Origin: Alcaligenes faecalis
GTDB lineage: Bacteria; Pseudomonadota; Gammaproteobacteria; Burkholderiales; Burkholderiaceae_B
DNA length: 64,000 bases
NCBI RefSeq assembly: GCF_005311025.1
Contig: NZ_CP031747.1
Span: 3,571,870-3,635,869, forward strand
Direction of reading: 5' to 3'
How positions within the stretch are numbered: position 1 is the stretch's first letter; every line of letters starts with the position of its first letter. The notes under the pieces were generated by a model that worked only from the letters and a program-made list of their open reading frames with translations, searched no databases and was not told the DNA's origin. This document shows, in pieces, positions 1-8,741 of the stretch. The translations under genes were made by a program, and so were the position numbers.

Positions 1-180
1 ACCGGTGCGCAGCACCGGCAAGGAGCCAAGCCCGGAGGACGGCCCCCCGGCCCAGACCGGCGTTTTCACGAGTCACTATCTAAACATGCAGGCTCTCCGC
101 ACTCCTTATCTCCCAACCCTCCTGCTCCCCCCCCACTCCTCAACACTCAGGAAAACGAAGAAGAAGAAGCCCAAAACAAA

Positions 181-213
181 ACCGCCTCAGTTCCCAAAAG
201 AAACTGAGGCGGT
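181..213 (-). terminator. Terminator hairpin downstream of tsdA
   Basis: An inverted repeat of 12 bp (ACCGCCTCAGTT at 181-192 and AACTGAGGCGGT at 202-213) lies about 35 bp beyond the end of the minus-strand cytochrome gene. On the minus strand it is followed by a T-rich stretch, as expected for an intrinsic terminator of the oxidase operon. The first 180 bases of the window show no gene I can support. Confidence 0.75.
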
Positions 214-248
214 CTCATCTTCAAACAAACAGCAAACAGGCCAAAGGC

Positions 249-1337
249 TTACTTCTCCACGCCCCCACCCAAAATCACGCCGTTCACCTCCTTACCGTAG
301 TAACTTTCCTCGCCATCATGGAACTCCACACGCGCTTGCTCAACCGTCCCCTTCTGACGAGCATCCTTGGGACGCTCATGACTGTTGATGTAAGCCGCTA
401 CGTCCCAGGCATCCTGATCGGACAAGGAGAACGGTTTACCCAAAGGCATATTGGCCTTGATGAAACCAGCAGCCGTATCAATACGAGCCATCCCTGCACC
501 CCAGTTATACGAGTTGGGGCCCCACAAAGGCGGGAACACCACGCCACTTTCGGCATCCTTCTGCCCCTGGCCATCGACCGCATGACACAAGACACAGTTG
601 TTGGTGTAGACCTCTTTACCGCGTGCTACGTCATAGCCCAGTTCGGTCTTCTTAACTTTGGGGAAACCAGCACCCGGCAACTTCTGACCCGTAGGCGCCC
701 CATCGGACATCCAGTACATATAAGTCATCAAGTCACGATACACGTCGCTGCCAGCGGGCGGCGCAACACCCGAGGGCGAAGCCTGCGCATTCATGGAATA
801 GGTAAAACAGCCAATGATGCGATCTTCCAGCGTGCTGATCGCCTTGGTCTTGGCACGATAGGCGGGATAGCTGACATAGGCTCCCCACATAGGCGCAGAG
901 TGTTCACGACGACCACCGTCCAGGTGGCAGTTCACACAAGCCAAGGTATTGCCCACGTGATCCGACACCGTGGTCGAGGTTTCCATAAAGATCTTGTGAC
1001 CGCGACGAACCGCCTCGCCATACGGCGTATCCGGAATGCTGCTCTCTGGCGGTGGCACGTAATAACCATCTGCGCCTACCGGCATACCAGCCGTGACCGA
1101 ATGCTTGTCCTTGCTCTGTGCCTTGCGATCGGCTTCCATGGCCTCACGACTATAGGTGGCCTCGCCAAGCTGGATAGTGCCCTTGTCGGGCGAACCCAAG
1201 GAAAAGGACAACCAGCCCTTGGCATTCAAACCGTAGCCAATCGCAAAAAGCAGCACACCAATACCGGCCCCCCAGGCCAGTCTGCGTCCACCCGACATGG
1301 TGGATTTGCTGCGACCATTTTTTTGAGTGTCTTTCAT
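249..1337 (-). CDS. tsdA: TsdA-type dihaem thiosulfate dehydrogenase
   Basis: A dihaem c-type cytochrome of 362 residues. An N-terminal hydrophobic segment (about residues 18-37) gives export or a membrane anchor. Haem motifs are CVNCH (134-138) and CVLCH (248-252). Between them, R173, C177 and S181 follow the R-x3-C-x3-S spacing that I recall for Arg92, Cys96 and Ser100 of Allochromatium TsdA, where the Cys is the unusual axial ligand of the active-site haem. M297 in NMPLG fits the second haem's Met ligand. TsdA enzymes join two thiosulfates to tetrathionate in the periplasm. It is the last gene of a minus-strand operon with a c4-like cytochrome and ccoO/ccoN, which suggests electrons flow to that oxidase. 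The family call is firm; the direction (thiosulfate oxidation or tetrathionate reduction) is inferred. Confidence 0.85.
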   Translation of the reverse strand: MKDTQKNGRSKSTMSGGRRLAWGAGIGVLLFAIGYGLNAKGWLSFSLGSPDKGTIQLGEATYSREAMEADRKAQSKDKHSVTAGMPVGADGYYVPPPESSIPDTPYGEAVRRGHKIFMETSTTVSDHVGNTLACVNCHLDGGRREHSAPMWGAYVSYPAYRAKTKAISTLEDRIIGCFTYSMNAQASPSGVAPPAGSDVYRDLMTYMYWMSDGAPTGQKLPGAGFPKVKKTELGYDVARGKEVYTNNCVLCHAVDGQGQKDAESGVVFPPLWGPNSYNWGAGMARIDTAAGFIKANMPLGKPFSLSDQDAWDVAAYINSHERPKDARQKGTVEQARVEFHDGEESYYGKEVNGVILGGGVEK

Positions 1338-1358
1338 AAAAAGCTCTCTGTTCTGATC

Positions 1359-2174
1359 TTATTTCGCCTGCTTGCCATTGGCTGGCAGCGAGGCGGCGTA
1401 ATAGGAAACCGCATACAGGTCCTCGTAGGACAAGCGCGATGCGATGTCATCCATCAGGCTTTGCGGCGAGTTGTGACGATGGCCGCCTTTCCAGGCCGAC
1501 AACTGACTGAACAAGTACTCGGCCTGTTGCGCAGCCAACGGCGGGAAAGACGTACCTACGCCTTCACCCTGACTGCCGTGGCAACTGATACATGCAGGCA
1601 CGTTCTGCTTCCAGTCCCCTTTATGGAACAGGGCTTCGCCACGGGCCAGGTTCGCTTCCGAACTGGGCACATTAATGGCGGGAGCAGGCAGCTTGGCGTA
1701 GTAAGCAGCCAGCTCTTTCATATCCTCAGGCTTCAAACCGCGAGCTACGTACTGCATGGACTCGTTCAGGCGTGTACCTTGAGCAAAATCCTCCAGCTGC
1801 TTGAGCAGATACGCCTCGGGTATACCGGCCAAACGAGGAGTGATGCCTGCGCCTTCACCGGCCTCGCCGTGGCAGGAAGCACAGCTCCACACACTGCCCT
1901 GCCCCGAATGCACCAGTACGGGCGCATCCTTCAATGCGGGAATGGCTGGCACCACAGGGGTGCCGCCTGCATTGGAAGCAACGATAGCGGCGGTCGGCTT
2001 GTCCGCTGCGGCATGTGGCGCCAGATCGTGCAGGTAAAGACCCACACCGGCCAAGGCCAACGCGAACAGCACAGCCAACAGGAAGATCGGAATGGGACGC
2101 GGCGGCTCCCACGGCTCGAAGGTGGGGTCGATGTTCTCGACCTGGGGCGAACTAGAAACTTTTTCCATTGTCAT
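1359..2174 (-). CDS. tsdB: Membrane-anchored dihaem cytochrome c, c4/TsdB-like
   Basis: 271 residues: a short cytoplasmic start, one transmembrane helix (about 28-48), then two cytochrome c domains with CASCH and CISCH motifs, each followed by the G-x-G-x-G type loop usual in cytochrome c4. TsdB, the dihaem partner of TsdA in other bacteria, is c4-like, so this is the natural electron acceptor of the adjacent TsdA. A single anchored dihaem chain could also take the place of CcoP, for which no gene is visible here. It sits 21 bp upstream of tsdA and 8 bp downstream of ccoO, in one operon. The symbol tsdB rests on context; the cytochrome assignment itself is secure. Confidence 0.75.
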   Translation of the reverse strand: MTMEKVSSSPQVENIDPTFEPWEPPRPIPIFLLAVLFALALAGVGLYLHDLAPHAAADKPTAAIVASNAGGTPVVPAIPALKDAPVLVHSGQGSVWSCASCHGEAGEGAGITPRLAGIPEAYLLKQLEDFAQGTRLNESMQYVARGLKPEDMKELAAYYAKLPAPAINVPSSEANLARGEALFHKGDWKQNVPACISCHGSQGEGVGTSFPPLAAQQAEYLFSQLSAWKGGHRHNSPQSLMDDIASRLSYEDLYAVSYYAASLPANGKQAK

Positions 2175-2182
2175 GACTTGTC

Positions 2183-2833
2183 CTATTTAGCGCCCGAATC
2201 CGTCGAGGCTTCAGCGGGGCGACGATCGTAGCCACGGTCACGTTTATCCAGTTCCTGCGCGCTGGTCGCATAGGTGCGATCCAGAGCCAGCAGGTACTCC
2301 ACCAAGTCCAGCGCTTCCTTGCGAGCAACCACATGCTTGCCCGCAGGCTGCAGGGACTCTGGCAAACGCACCACTACATCGCCTTCGGAAACCTGGTCTT
2401 TCAGCTCGAACATATAGGGATAGGACGGCATCAGGCTCCAGTCAAAAATCGCACGGGGCTGATACAGGTGGGTCAAATGCCAGTCACGGCTTTTCATGCG
2501 CGCACCGACGTTAAACAGGTCCGGACCGGTACGCATGGTGCCCAGCAGGTGGGGCGAATCGTAAAAGTAATCGCCCGGTGTGGACGCACGGCCCCAGCCA
2601 CGTGCCGTATCAAACAGGGTTTGACCGGTAGAGCGTGGCTGCTGGCTGTGACAGTACAAACAGCCGTTGGCCACGTACTCGTCACGCCCCAGCAGTTGCT
2701 GGGCGGTATAGGGTTGCAACTGCTCCGGCGGTTCCGAGGTACGCAATTGCCAGGCTGGCAAAATCACCAGCATCAAGGTAGCCAGCAGCAACACGCCAAT
2801 GGCCCCGATTAGTAAAGGTAAGAGTCGATTCAT
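2183..2833 (-). CDS. ccoO: cbb3-type cytochrome oxidase subunit II (CcoO-like)
   Basis: 216 residues with an N-terminal membrane anchor (about 5-27) and one haem c motif, CLYCH (58-62), within the NGCxYCHSQQ context typical of CcoO. The later SLMPSYPYMF region supplies the expected Met ligand and is a CcoO signature. The start overlaps the end of the subunit I gene by 4 bp, which indicates translational coupling. CcoO is the monohaem subunit that hands electrons to the haem-copper subunit. Length is normal for the family. Confidence 0.93.
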   Translation of the reverse strand: MNRLLPLLIGAIGVLLLATLMLVILPAWQLRTSEPPEQLQPYTAQQLLGRDEYVANGCLYCHSQQPRSTGQTLFDTARGWGRASTPGDYFYDSPHLLGTMRTGPDLFNVGARMKSRDWHLTHLYQPRAIFDWSLMPSYPYMFELKDQVSEGDVVVRLPESLQPAGKHVVARKEALDLVEYLLALDRTYATSAQELDKRDRGYDRRPAEASTDSGAK

Positions 2834-4425
2834 GACGCATCTGCCCGAGCAAGTGTAGGAGTCGCATTAACAGCGGAACCTTTGCGCAGCAAGAGCAAGG
2901 CAAAGTGAGCCGCAAAGACAAAGTGGCCCAGTGTCATCATGGTGCCGCCAATAGAGCGGGCTTCCAGATACGGAACCATCTTGCGAGTGATCTCGCCAAA
3001 ACTTGAACCTGGGTCCATCAAGCCCATGCCCTGCACCACACCGGCAATGCTCAGAGCCAGCACGTAGATCGTGAAGCCTGCCGTCACCAGCCAGAAATGG
3101 GTTTTGATCAGAGCCGGGAAGGGCCAGCGACGTCCCAGAATGTGCGGCATCATGTAATACAGCGTGCCGAACATCACCATGGACACAAAGCCGTAGGCGC
3201 CCAGGTGAGCGTGACCGACGGTGTAATGTGTGAAGTGCGTCACCGAGTTCACCGAGCGGATCGCTTCCAGCGAACCCTGGAAGGAGGACAAGGTGTACAT
3301 CAGCGCGCCAATCCAGACGAAACGCAGGGCCATGGATTGCTTGAAGGCCCACAGGTTCTGCGCAACGGTTACGTGCTGGTTAATGGCCACGGCAATCACC
3401 GGCACAAACATCATGATGCTGTGCACCACGGACAAGGTGACGGCCCAGGTTGGCACCGGACCGCCCATCAAGTGGTGAATACCGACCTGGCTGTAGAACA
3501 GCGCCAGACTCCAGAAACCCAGCAAGGACACGTTGTAGGAATACACGGGCTTGCCGATGATCTTGGGGATGATGTAGTACGCCGCCCCCACACCCATAGG
3601 CGTCAGCCACAGACCCAGCACGTTGTGAGCAAACCACCAGTTCACGGTTGCTTGCTGAGCACCGATGTGCAGACCGGGGATGTTGGACACCAGAAACAGG
3701 AACGGAAACCAGACCATGCCGGCCAGGAAATACCAGCCCGACACATAGATGTGGCGCGATTTGCGGTTGGCGGCGGTTTCAATGGCAGGCCAGGCCAGGA
3801 AAAAGCCCCCTACTGCCAACAGAATGTCGATCTGCCAGGGGAATTCCAGCCACTCGATCCCGTCGGACCAGCCATTGGCCACGGCAATCGTGCCGCCCAG
3901 TACCCCCAGGGTCCACAAGGCGGCGCCGAAGTACACCATATTGGGACGTCGCAAAGGCGTATGAAAAATACGCGGCAACAACCACAGGGCCACGCCAATC
4001 CCGGTCACCGACAACCAGCCGTAAGCCACGATGTTCAGGTGCAAGGTACGCGCACGACCAAAGGTCACTTGTGCCACGTCGGCCAGCCAATCGGGCCAAT
4101 GCAATTTCAGCGAGGCCATCACGCCAAACACCGAACCGATCAGCAGCCAGGTAATCCCGACCGTGACCAGAAGCAGAACCGGCCCCCGACCACTACGGTC
4201 AATACCGGCACGCAAAACGTCAAAGCGATGTGTCTGTGCTTCGTTCTCCCCCCCAAAGGAAGCACTATCATCCGGCTGACCAAGCTCACCTTTCATGAAG
4301 ATGGTCTCAGCTTCGTTCTTCCCAACGAAGATCAGCTTGTTTGCCACGGCCCAGACAAGAATGCCCAGTGCCACCAAAGAGGCGACAAAACTGGTCGCCA
4401 GTAATATTCCTAATATAGGAGTCAT
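2830..4425 (-). CDS. ccoN: cbb3-type haem-copper oxidase subunit I (CcoN-like)
   Basis: 531 residues with about 13 membrane segments. The segment WWFAHNVLGLWLTP carries a copper-B histidine, PVYSYNVSLLGFW carries the tyrosine typical of cbb3 oxidases, HHLMGGPVPTW carries the His pair, and HYTVGHAHLGAYG carries the haem-b ligands. The glutamate-rich VEGVWE signature of nitric-oxide reductase NorB is absent, so an oxygen-reducing oxidase is favoured. It is longer than usual CcoN (about 475): an extra N-terminal helix (about 1-28) and a polar linker (to about 80) precede the normal fold. It is first in the operon with ccoO, the dihaem cytochrome and tsdA; no ccoQ, ccoP or ccoGHIS gene is present in this window. 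Confidence 0.92.
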   Translation of the reverse strand: MTPILGILLATSFVASLVALGILVWAVANKLIFVGKNEAETIFMKGELGQPDDSASFGGENEAQTHRFDVLRAGIDRSGRGPVLLLVTVGITWLLIGSVFGVMASLKLHWPDWLADVAQVTFGRARTLHLNIVAYGWLSVTGIGVALWLLPRIFHTPLRRPNMVYFGAALWTLGVLGGTIAVANGWSDGIEWLEFPWQIDILLAVGGFFLAWPAIETAANRKSRHIYVSGWYFLAGMVWFPFLFLVSNIPGLHIGAQQATVNWWFAHNVLGLWLTPMGVGAAYYIIPKIIGKPVYSYNVSLLGFWSLALFYSQVGIHHLMGGPVPTWAVTLSVVHSIMMFVPVIAVAINQHVTVAQNLWAFKQSMALRFVWIGALMYTLSSFQGSLEAIRSVNSVTHFTHYTVGHAHLGAYGFVSMVMFGTLYYMMPHILGRRWPFPALIKTHFWLVTAGFTIYVLALSIAGVVQGMGLMDPGSSFGEITRKMVPYLEARSIGGTMMTLGHFVFAAHFALLLLRKGSAVNATPTLARADAS

Positions 4426-4677
4426 GTGAATAAATGCCCGATATCTGTCATGCGGCTAAGCCTAAAGAAACGTCATTGCCCAAGCCGGTTTTATTAAAAA
4501 AGTAAGTACCGAGATACAAATGCAATGCAATCTACATCACAGTAGAGGATCAGGATTAAGGCCAAATTAAGAGAACTTTCCCTCTCGCCCCTGCCCTCAA
4601 GGCTGCTAACATGAACGCCGAAACGTAATAAACATCAGGCTTTGCCTGCACAAGCCGCATTTACCACAGGGGGGAGA
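4426..4677. promoter_or_regulatory. Divergent promoter region, oxidase operon and two-component system
   Basis: 252 bp separate the start of the minus-strand ccoN operon from the plus-strand response regulator. It must hold both promoters. I see AT-rich stretches around 4490-4570 but no clear FNR box or tandem repeat that would name the regulator. The arrangement suggests that the response regulator acts on the oxidase operon, which is inference. Confidence 0.5.
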
Positions 4678-5340
4678 ATGCACGTTTTACTTGTTGAAGA
4701 TGATGCGCTCGTCGCCAGCGGAATTGTGGCGGGCTTGCGACTGCATGGGCTGACCGTGGACCACGTGGGCACGGCCAGCCTGGCCGACACGGCCTTGCTG
4801 TCTTCGCACTTTGATGTCTGTATTCTGGATCTGGGTTTACCTGATCAGGACGGGCTGACGCTGCTGCGGCGTTGGCGCGAACAAGGCCGTAAACTGCCCA
4901 TTCTGATTCTGACGGCTCGCGACGCCCTGCATCACCGGGTTGAAGGGCTGCTGGGTGGGGGCGATGACTATGTCATCAAACCTTTTGACCTGGACGAGCT
5001 GCTGGCACGCCTGCATGTATTGACACGACGTGTGGCGGGCCACGAAACAGATTGCATTGAATATGGGCGACTCAGTTTCTGTGCCTCCACCGGCCATGTC
5101 ACCCTGGACGGCAAGCCAGTCAGTCTGGCGCGACGTGAGCTCTCCTTGTTGCGTGCCCTGCTCAGCAAACCGCACACCATCCTGAGTGCCGAACAACTGT
5201 GCGACAGCGTCTACGGCTACGATCAGGATCTGGAAAGCAATGCCATCAATGTGCACATCTACCATTTGCGCCGCAAGCTGGGCAGCAATATTGTCGAGAC
5301 CGTGCGGGGCCTGGGCTACAAACTGGGGCCTGCCGGTTAG
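4678..5340 (+). CDS. OmpR-family response regulator (QseB/TctD-like)
   Basis: 220 residues: receiver domain (1-115) with acidic pocket E7/D8/D9, phosphoacceptor D51 and K101, then a winged-helix DNA-binding domain (about 125-218) ending in the usual TVRGLGYKL motif. The ATG at 4678 was chosen because a strong ribosome site (GGGGGGAGA) lies just before it and the receiver fold begins at once; an in-frame upstream start at 4642 would add an unrelated tail. The histidine kinase follows after 12 bp. Divergent placement to the ccoN-tsdA operon suggests control of that operon or of the sulfur genes downstream; the signal is unknown. Confidence 0.9.
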   Translation: MHVLLVEDDALVASGIVAGLRLHGLTVDHVGTASLADTALLSSHFDVCILDLGLPDQDGLTLLRRWREQGRKLPILILTARDALHHRVEGLLGGGDDYVIKPFDLDELLARLHVLTRRVAGHETDCIEYGRLSFCASTGHVTLDGKPVSLARRELSLLRALLSKPHTILSAEQLCDSVYGYDQDLESNAINVHIYHLRRKLGSNIVETVRGLGYKLGPAG

Positions 5341-5352
5341 GTATTTCACACC

Positions 5353-6705
5353 ATGAGCCTACGCCTTAGATTGCTGCTGGTTATCGGCATTTCCCTGACC
5401 GTGCTCTGGAGTGCAGTCGCCACCTGGATGCTGATGGATGCACGCCACTCCTTGCGTGAAGCGCTGGATAGCCGACTGGCAGCATCGGCCCGCATGGTGG
5501 CTGGACTGGTTGCCCAATTTCCAAACTTGCAGGAGTTGGCCCAATCCGCAGAGCGCCCCCTGGACATCATTGCCCGAGATGGGGTGGCTTGCGAAATCAG
5601 TGTGGTGCGCAGCGAAGTAGAAATTCAGGCGGTCAGCCGAACTGCGGGTAGCCCGGATATGTCACAAGTGGCTTTGGGCTTTGGCACGCACGTGCATGGT
5701 GGCAAGCGCTGGCGCACCTTTGTGCTGCGCGAAGGCCATATTCAGATTGCCGCCGCCGACAGCATAGAAATACGCGAAGCACTGGTACGGGAAATCATGC
5801 TCTCGGCTGGCCTGCCCTTTGTCGTGGCCTTGTTTGGTAGCCTGCTGCTTTTGTGGGTTGGTATCGGTCACGGCCTGGCTCCCCTGGAGCGAATTCGGGA
5901 CATGCTGTCGCGCCGTCGTCCCGGGGACGACAGCCCACTGCCCAAAGTCAACGTCCCGGTTGAGCTGCAACCCTTGCTGCGAACCCTTGAGGAACTACTG
6001 GAGCGGCAACAAGCCGCCATCATGCGCGAACGCCGCTTTACCGATAGCGCTGCCCACGAACTGCGTACACCCCTTACCGGAATCAAAACCCATATTCAAG
6101 TTGCCCATCTGGCTGCCCAGCGTCCTGGAGAACGCAACACGCTGGATACGGCCTTGAGCCAGGCAGACCAGGGCGTGCAACAGCTACAGAACATTTTGCA
6201 GCGGCTGCTGGAGTTGGCACGGCTGGACGGGCAAAGCGCCCGAATGGAAAGTAGCCAGGCCGACGAGGCGGTATACGCTGCCCTGCATGCCCTTAAAGCC
6301 ATCTACGGCGACACCATAGACCAGATCACGCTGGATATACGCAGCAAACCCGGCCCGGTGCAGATTGAAAAATCCCTGCTGACAGTGGCCGTACAGAATC
6401 TGATCGACAATGCCTTGCGCTATACCAAAGCCCAGCAACCGATCAGCCTGCGGATTGAAGCAGGAGAGCCGGGCTATCTGCGTCTCAGGGTGCTGGACCA
6501 CGGTCCCGGATTAAGCGACAGCGAACGGGATCTGGCCATGAACCGTTTTTGGCGCGGCTCGCAACAACAGGCGGGCTACGGCTTGGGCTTGTCGATTGTG
6601 AACGCGATCGCCACCCAGCATGGCGGAACGCTGGAGCTGCTGAATCGCAAAAGTGGCGGGCTGGAAGCGCGTCTGACCGTGCCCCTTGCCGACCAGGGCA
6701 ACTAA
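5353..6705 (+). CDS. Sensor histidine kinase (QseC/TctE-like)
   Basis: 450 residues. Transmembrane helices at about 8-28 and 148-171 flank a periplasmic sensor region of roughly 120 residues. The dimerisation domain has H235 in the HELRTPL box; the ATP-binding part has N353 (N box), D382 in the DHGPGLS box and GYGLGLSIV (about 408-416). It is cotranscribed with the response regulator 12 bp upstream. The sensor domain shows no named fold that I recognise. A terminator follows at 6725, so the pair is its own unit. Confidence 0.92.
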   Translation: MSLRLRLLLVIGISLTVLWSAVATWMLMDARHSLREALDSRLAASARMVAGLVAQFPNLQELAQSAERPLDIIARDGVACEISVVRSEVEIQAVSRTAGSPDMSQVALGFGTHVHGGKRWRTFVLREGHIQIAAADSIEIREALVREIMLSAGLPFVVALFGSLLLLWVGIGHGLAPLERIRDMLSRRRPGDDSPLPKVNVPVELQPLLRTLEELLERQQAAIMRERRFTDSAAHELRTPLTGIKTHIQVAHLAAQRPGERNTLDTALSQADQGVQQLQNILQRLLELARLDGQSARMESSQADEAVYAALHALKAIYGDTIDQITLDIRSKPGPVQIEKSLLTVAVQNLIDNALRYTKAQQPISLRIEAGEPGYLRLRVLDHGPGLSDSERDLAMNRFWRGSQQQAGYGLGLSIVNAIATQHGGTLELLNRKSGGLEARLTVPLADQGN

Positions 6706-6724
6706 AACCAAGCCACGCAATAAA

Positions 6725-6757
6725 AAAAGGCCGGAGCCCATCAGGGTCCGGCCTTTT
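6725..6757 (+). terminator. Terminator after the histidine kinase gene
   Basis: AAAAGGCCGGA at 6725-6735 pairs with TCCGGCCTTTT at 6747-6757. It is an 11-bp stem with A and T ends, so it can stop both the two-component operon and the convergent cold-shock gene. Confidence 0.85.
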
Positions 6758-6798
6758 CTGTTTGACGAGGTGCTTGCCTGTTTCAGGCAAGCCCATCA

Positions 6799-7008
6799 TC
6801 AAAGAATTTGGATTTTAGTTGCGCATGGGCCTTTTTGGCCTGCACCTTCGATGAAGGAAACGCGTTGGTTCTCTTCCAGAGTTTTGAACCCGGTTCCCTG
6901 AATTTCACTGTGGTGTGCGAAGAGATCCTTGCCGCCGTTCTCCGGCACGATGAATCCGAAGCCTTTTTCGCTGTTGAACCACTTCACAATACCAATTTCT
7001 GTCTTCAA
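6799..7008 (-). CDS. Cold-shock-domain protein (CspA family)
   Basis: 69 residues forming one cold-shock domain. The RNA-binding motifs KGFGFI (RNP1, about 15-20) and LFAHHS (an RNP2 variant, usually VFVHFS) are present, as is the [12 protein letters not shown] start usual for the family. Such proteins bind single-stranded RNA or DNA and loosen secondary structure. It stands alone, convergent to the histidine kinase and divergent to the sulfur locus. The HH in RNP2 is a mild departure from the common HFS. Confidence 0.93.
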   Translation of the reverse strand: MKTEIGIVKWFNSEKGFGFIVPENGGKDLFAHHSEIQGTGFKTLEENQRVSFIEGAGQKGPCATKIQIL

Positions 7009-7412
7009 AATAAGTCCTAAATGTAATAACGATCAGAGAAAAAAATTTTCTCTCCCTGAACTATCCTCCGATTGCGTCCACAAAGATAGCTCCGTTACTT
7101 TTTAATTGTAAAAATCCGGAAATTCTGTTGTTTCCTGAGCCTGTCCATCCTGTTTGTCTAGCGCCGCCCTTGCATCCGGGATGCCACTGCGCACCATGTC
7201 CGGGCCAGTTGCCCCTGCCATCTCCAACACAAGAACGCCTGGGGAAAAGCGCCGCCATTTCAGCGCCAAACGGTATTTGAGGCCTGAACAACTTACTTCA
7301 GCCTATAAAAAATCCCCACGCAATCAAAGCACTCTTGGCTATACTGGCTCGCACTTAGCGGTCTACTTATCCTGATTGACGTGTGTCATGTCATGATCAC
7401 GAGGAACATACA
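7009..7412. other. Gene-free region: csp leader and fccB/sox promoter
   Basis: About 400 bp between the divergent cold-shock gene and the sulfur locus. The part next to the cold-shock gene (to about 7130) is AT-rich and likely its transcribed leader. A TATACT hexamer at 7340-7345 could be a -10 element for the sulfur operon, but no good -35 partner is visible. I see no credible coding sequence. Confidence 0.4.
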
Positions 7413-8741
7413 ATGAATCGTAGAAACTTCCTGCTGGCCACGCCGGCTGCCGCATTTGGAACCCTGGTTCTGCCCTCTGCCAGCCTCTCGGCCCCCTCCA
7501 TCATTACCAACACCAGCCAGATCCTGCCGCGCCACACCAAGGGCCCGCGCATTGTCATTTGTGGGGGCGGCTGGGGTGGGATGACAGCTGCCAAGTACCT
7601 GTCCAAGCTGGTGCCCCAGGCACAAGTGGTGCTGATCGAACGCAACCCCACGTTCTGGTCCGGCCCCATGAGCAACAAGTGGCTGATTGACATCGTCAAC
7701 ACGGATTTCCTGAACCACGACATGCTGGCGCCCTCCATCAAGTACGGCTACAGCCTGGTTCATGCCGAAGTCACCGCCATCGAGCGCGACAAGAAAACCG
7801 TGCGCACGACCCAAGGCGCGCTGGAGTACGACTACCTGATCCTGTCGGGCGGCATACGCAATGCCTACGATGCCTGGTTTGGCAATGACACTTACGCGGC
7901 GGAATACACCCGCCAGCACTTTCCCAACGCCTACATCCCGAATGCCGAGATGTTTGCCTTGAAGAACAAGCTCAAAGCCTTCAAGGGCGGCACCATTGTG
8001 ATGACGCTGCCCCCGCCACCGCATCGCTGCCCGCCCTCGCCCTACGAGCGCGCCTGTTTGATGGCCTGGCATATCAAGACCAACAAGATTCCGGGCAAGA
8101 TCATCATTCTGGACCCCAAGCCCACCATTGCCCCGATTGGCGAGGGATACCGCGCAGCCTTCCAGGAGCTGTACCCGGACATCATCACCCACGTCCCCAA
8201 TGCCCGAGTGCGTGAGGTCGATCCCTTCAAGAAGCACATCAAGACCACCGCCGGCGATTTTGATTTTGACGACGCGGTGCTGATGCCCCCGCACCAGGCC
8301 GCCGATATGGTCTGGAACGCAGGCCTGGTCGGTACAGGCCCCGATGGCAAACCCACGGGCTGGGCCAATATTGACCCACGCCTGTTCACTGCCCGCGACG
8401 ACGACAATGTCTACGTGGTGGGGGACTCCATGGGCTTTATTTCCGACCAGTTCGGCCACTACCCCAAGAGCGCCCACGTGGCACACGCCGTAGCCAAGAT
8501 TGTTTCCCAGAACCTGGCCGAACGTATCGCGGGCAAGGAAGTGGTGCCCGTGCTGCCGGATAATCTTTGCTACATGATGGTCAACGGAGATCCGCAAGAA
8601 GAAATCTCGGTCAAGTTTGAATACGAGCTGGACGCAAGCGGCAAGGTTCTGCAAACCCAGATCGATATGGATGTCCGTACCTCCGACCTTGTTCAAGAAG
8701 ACTTCCAGTGGATCAAGACCCGTTTCAATGACTTCCTCTAA
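7413..8741 (+). CDS. fccB: Flavocytochrome c sulfide dehydrogenase flavoprotein-like (FccB paralogue 1)
   Basis: 442 residues starting at the ATG behind GAGGA. A Tat signal (RRNFLL, residues 3-8, plus hydrophobic stretch) directs the folded FAD protein to the periplasm. FAD-binding GGGWGG is at 51-56. In characterised FccB proteins one Cys in the xTCPxxN motif binds FAD covalently and two others form the redox disulfide. Here the first motif reads WSGPMSN, with G84 in the Cys position, while C206 (RCPPSPYERAC) and C386 (NLCYMMV) remain. It may hold FAD non-covalently or do a different persulfide reaction. It overlaps soxY by 14 bp. A complete paralogue with all three Cys lies at 10093. Confidence 0.85.
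   Translation: MNRRNFLLATPAAAFGTLVLPSASLSAPSIITNTSQILPRHTKGPRIVICGGGWGGMTAAKYLSKLVPQAQVVLIERNPTFWSGPMSNKWLIDIVNTDFLNHDMLAPSIKYGYSLVHAEVTAIERDKKTVRTTQGALEYDYLILSGGIRNAYDAWFGNDTYAAEYTRQHFPNAYIPNAEMFALKNKLKAFKGGTIVMTLPPPPHRCPPSPYERACLMAWHIKTNKIPGKIIILDPKPTIAPIGEGYRAAFQELYPDIITHVPNARVREVDPFKKHIKTTAGDFDFDDAVLMPPHQAADMVWNAGLVGTGPDGKPTGWANIDPRLFTARDDDNVYVVGDSMGFISDQFGHYPKSAHVAHAVAKIVSQNLAERIAGKEVVPVLPDNLCYMMVNGDPQEEISVKFEYELDASGKVLQTQIDMDVRTSDLVQEDFQWIKTRFNDFL

Noticed and set aside
5-388. Plus-strand open frame at the left end
   Set aside because: It runs through the terminator hairpin and the end of tsdA with a proline- and lysine-rich, non-protein-like translation.
318-2231. A long open frame on the plus strand opposite the cytochrome genes
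   Set aside because: It lies over haem-motif genes on the other strand, has no known motif and owes its length to GC-rich codon use.
3097-4404. Long open frame opposite ccoN
   Set aside because: Shadow of the oxidase gene, with low-complexity H/Q/R-rich translation.
2830-4425. Nitric-oxide reductase NorB
   Set aside because: The NorB glutamate signature is absent while the cbb3 tyrosine and CcoO partner are present.
8617-8727. Longer start for soxY
   Set aside because: It would place the Tat motif 48 residues in and lies wholly inside the flavoprotein gene.
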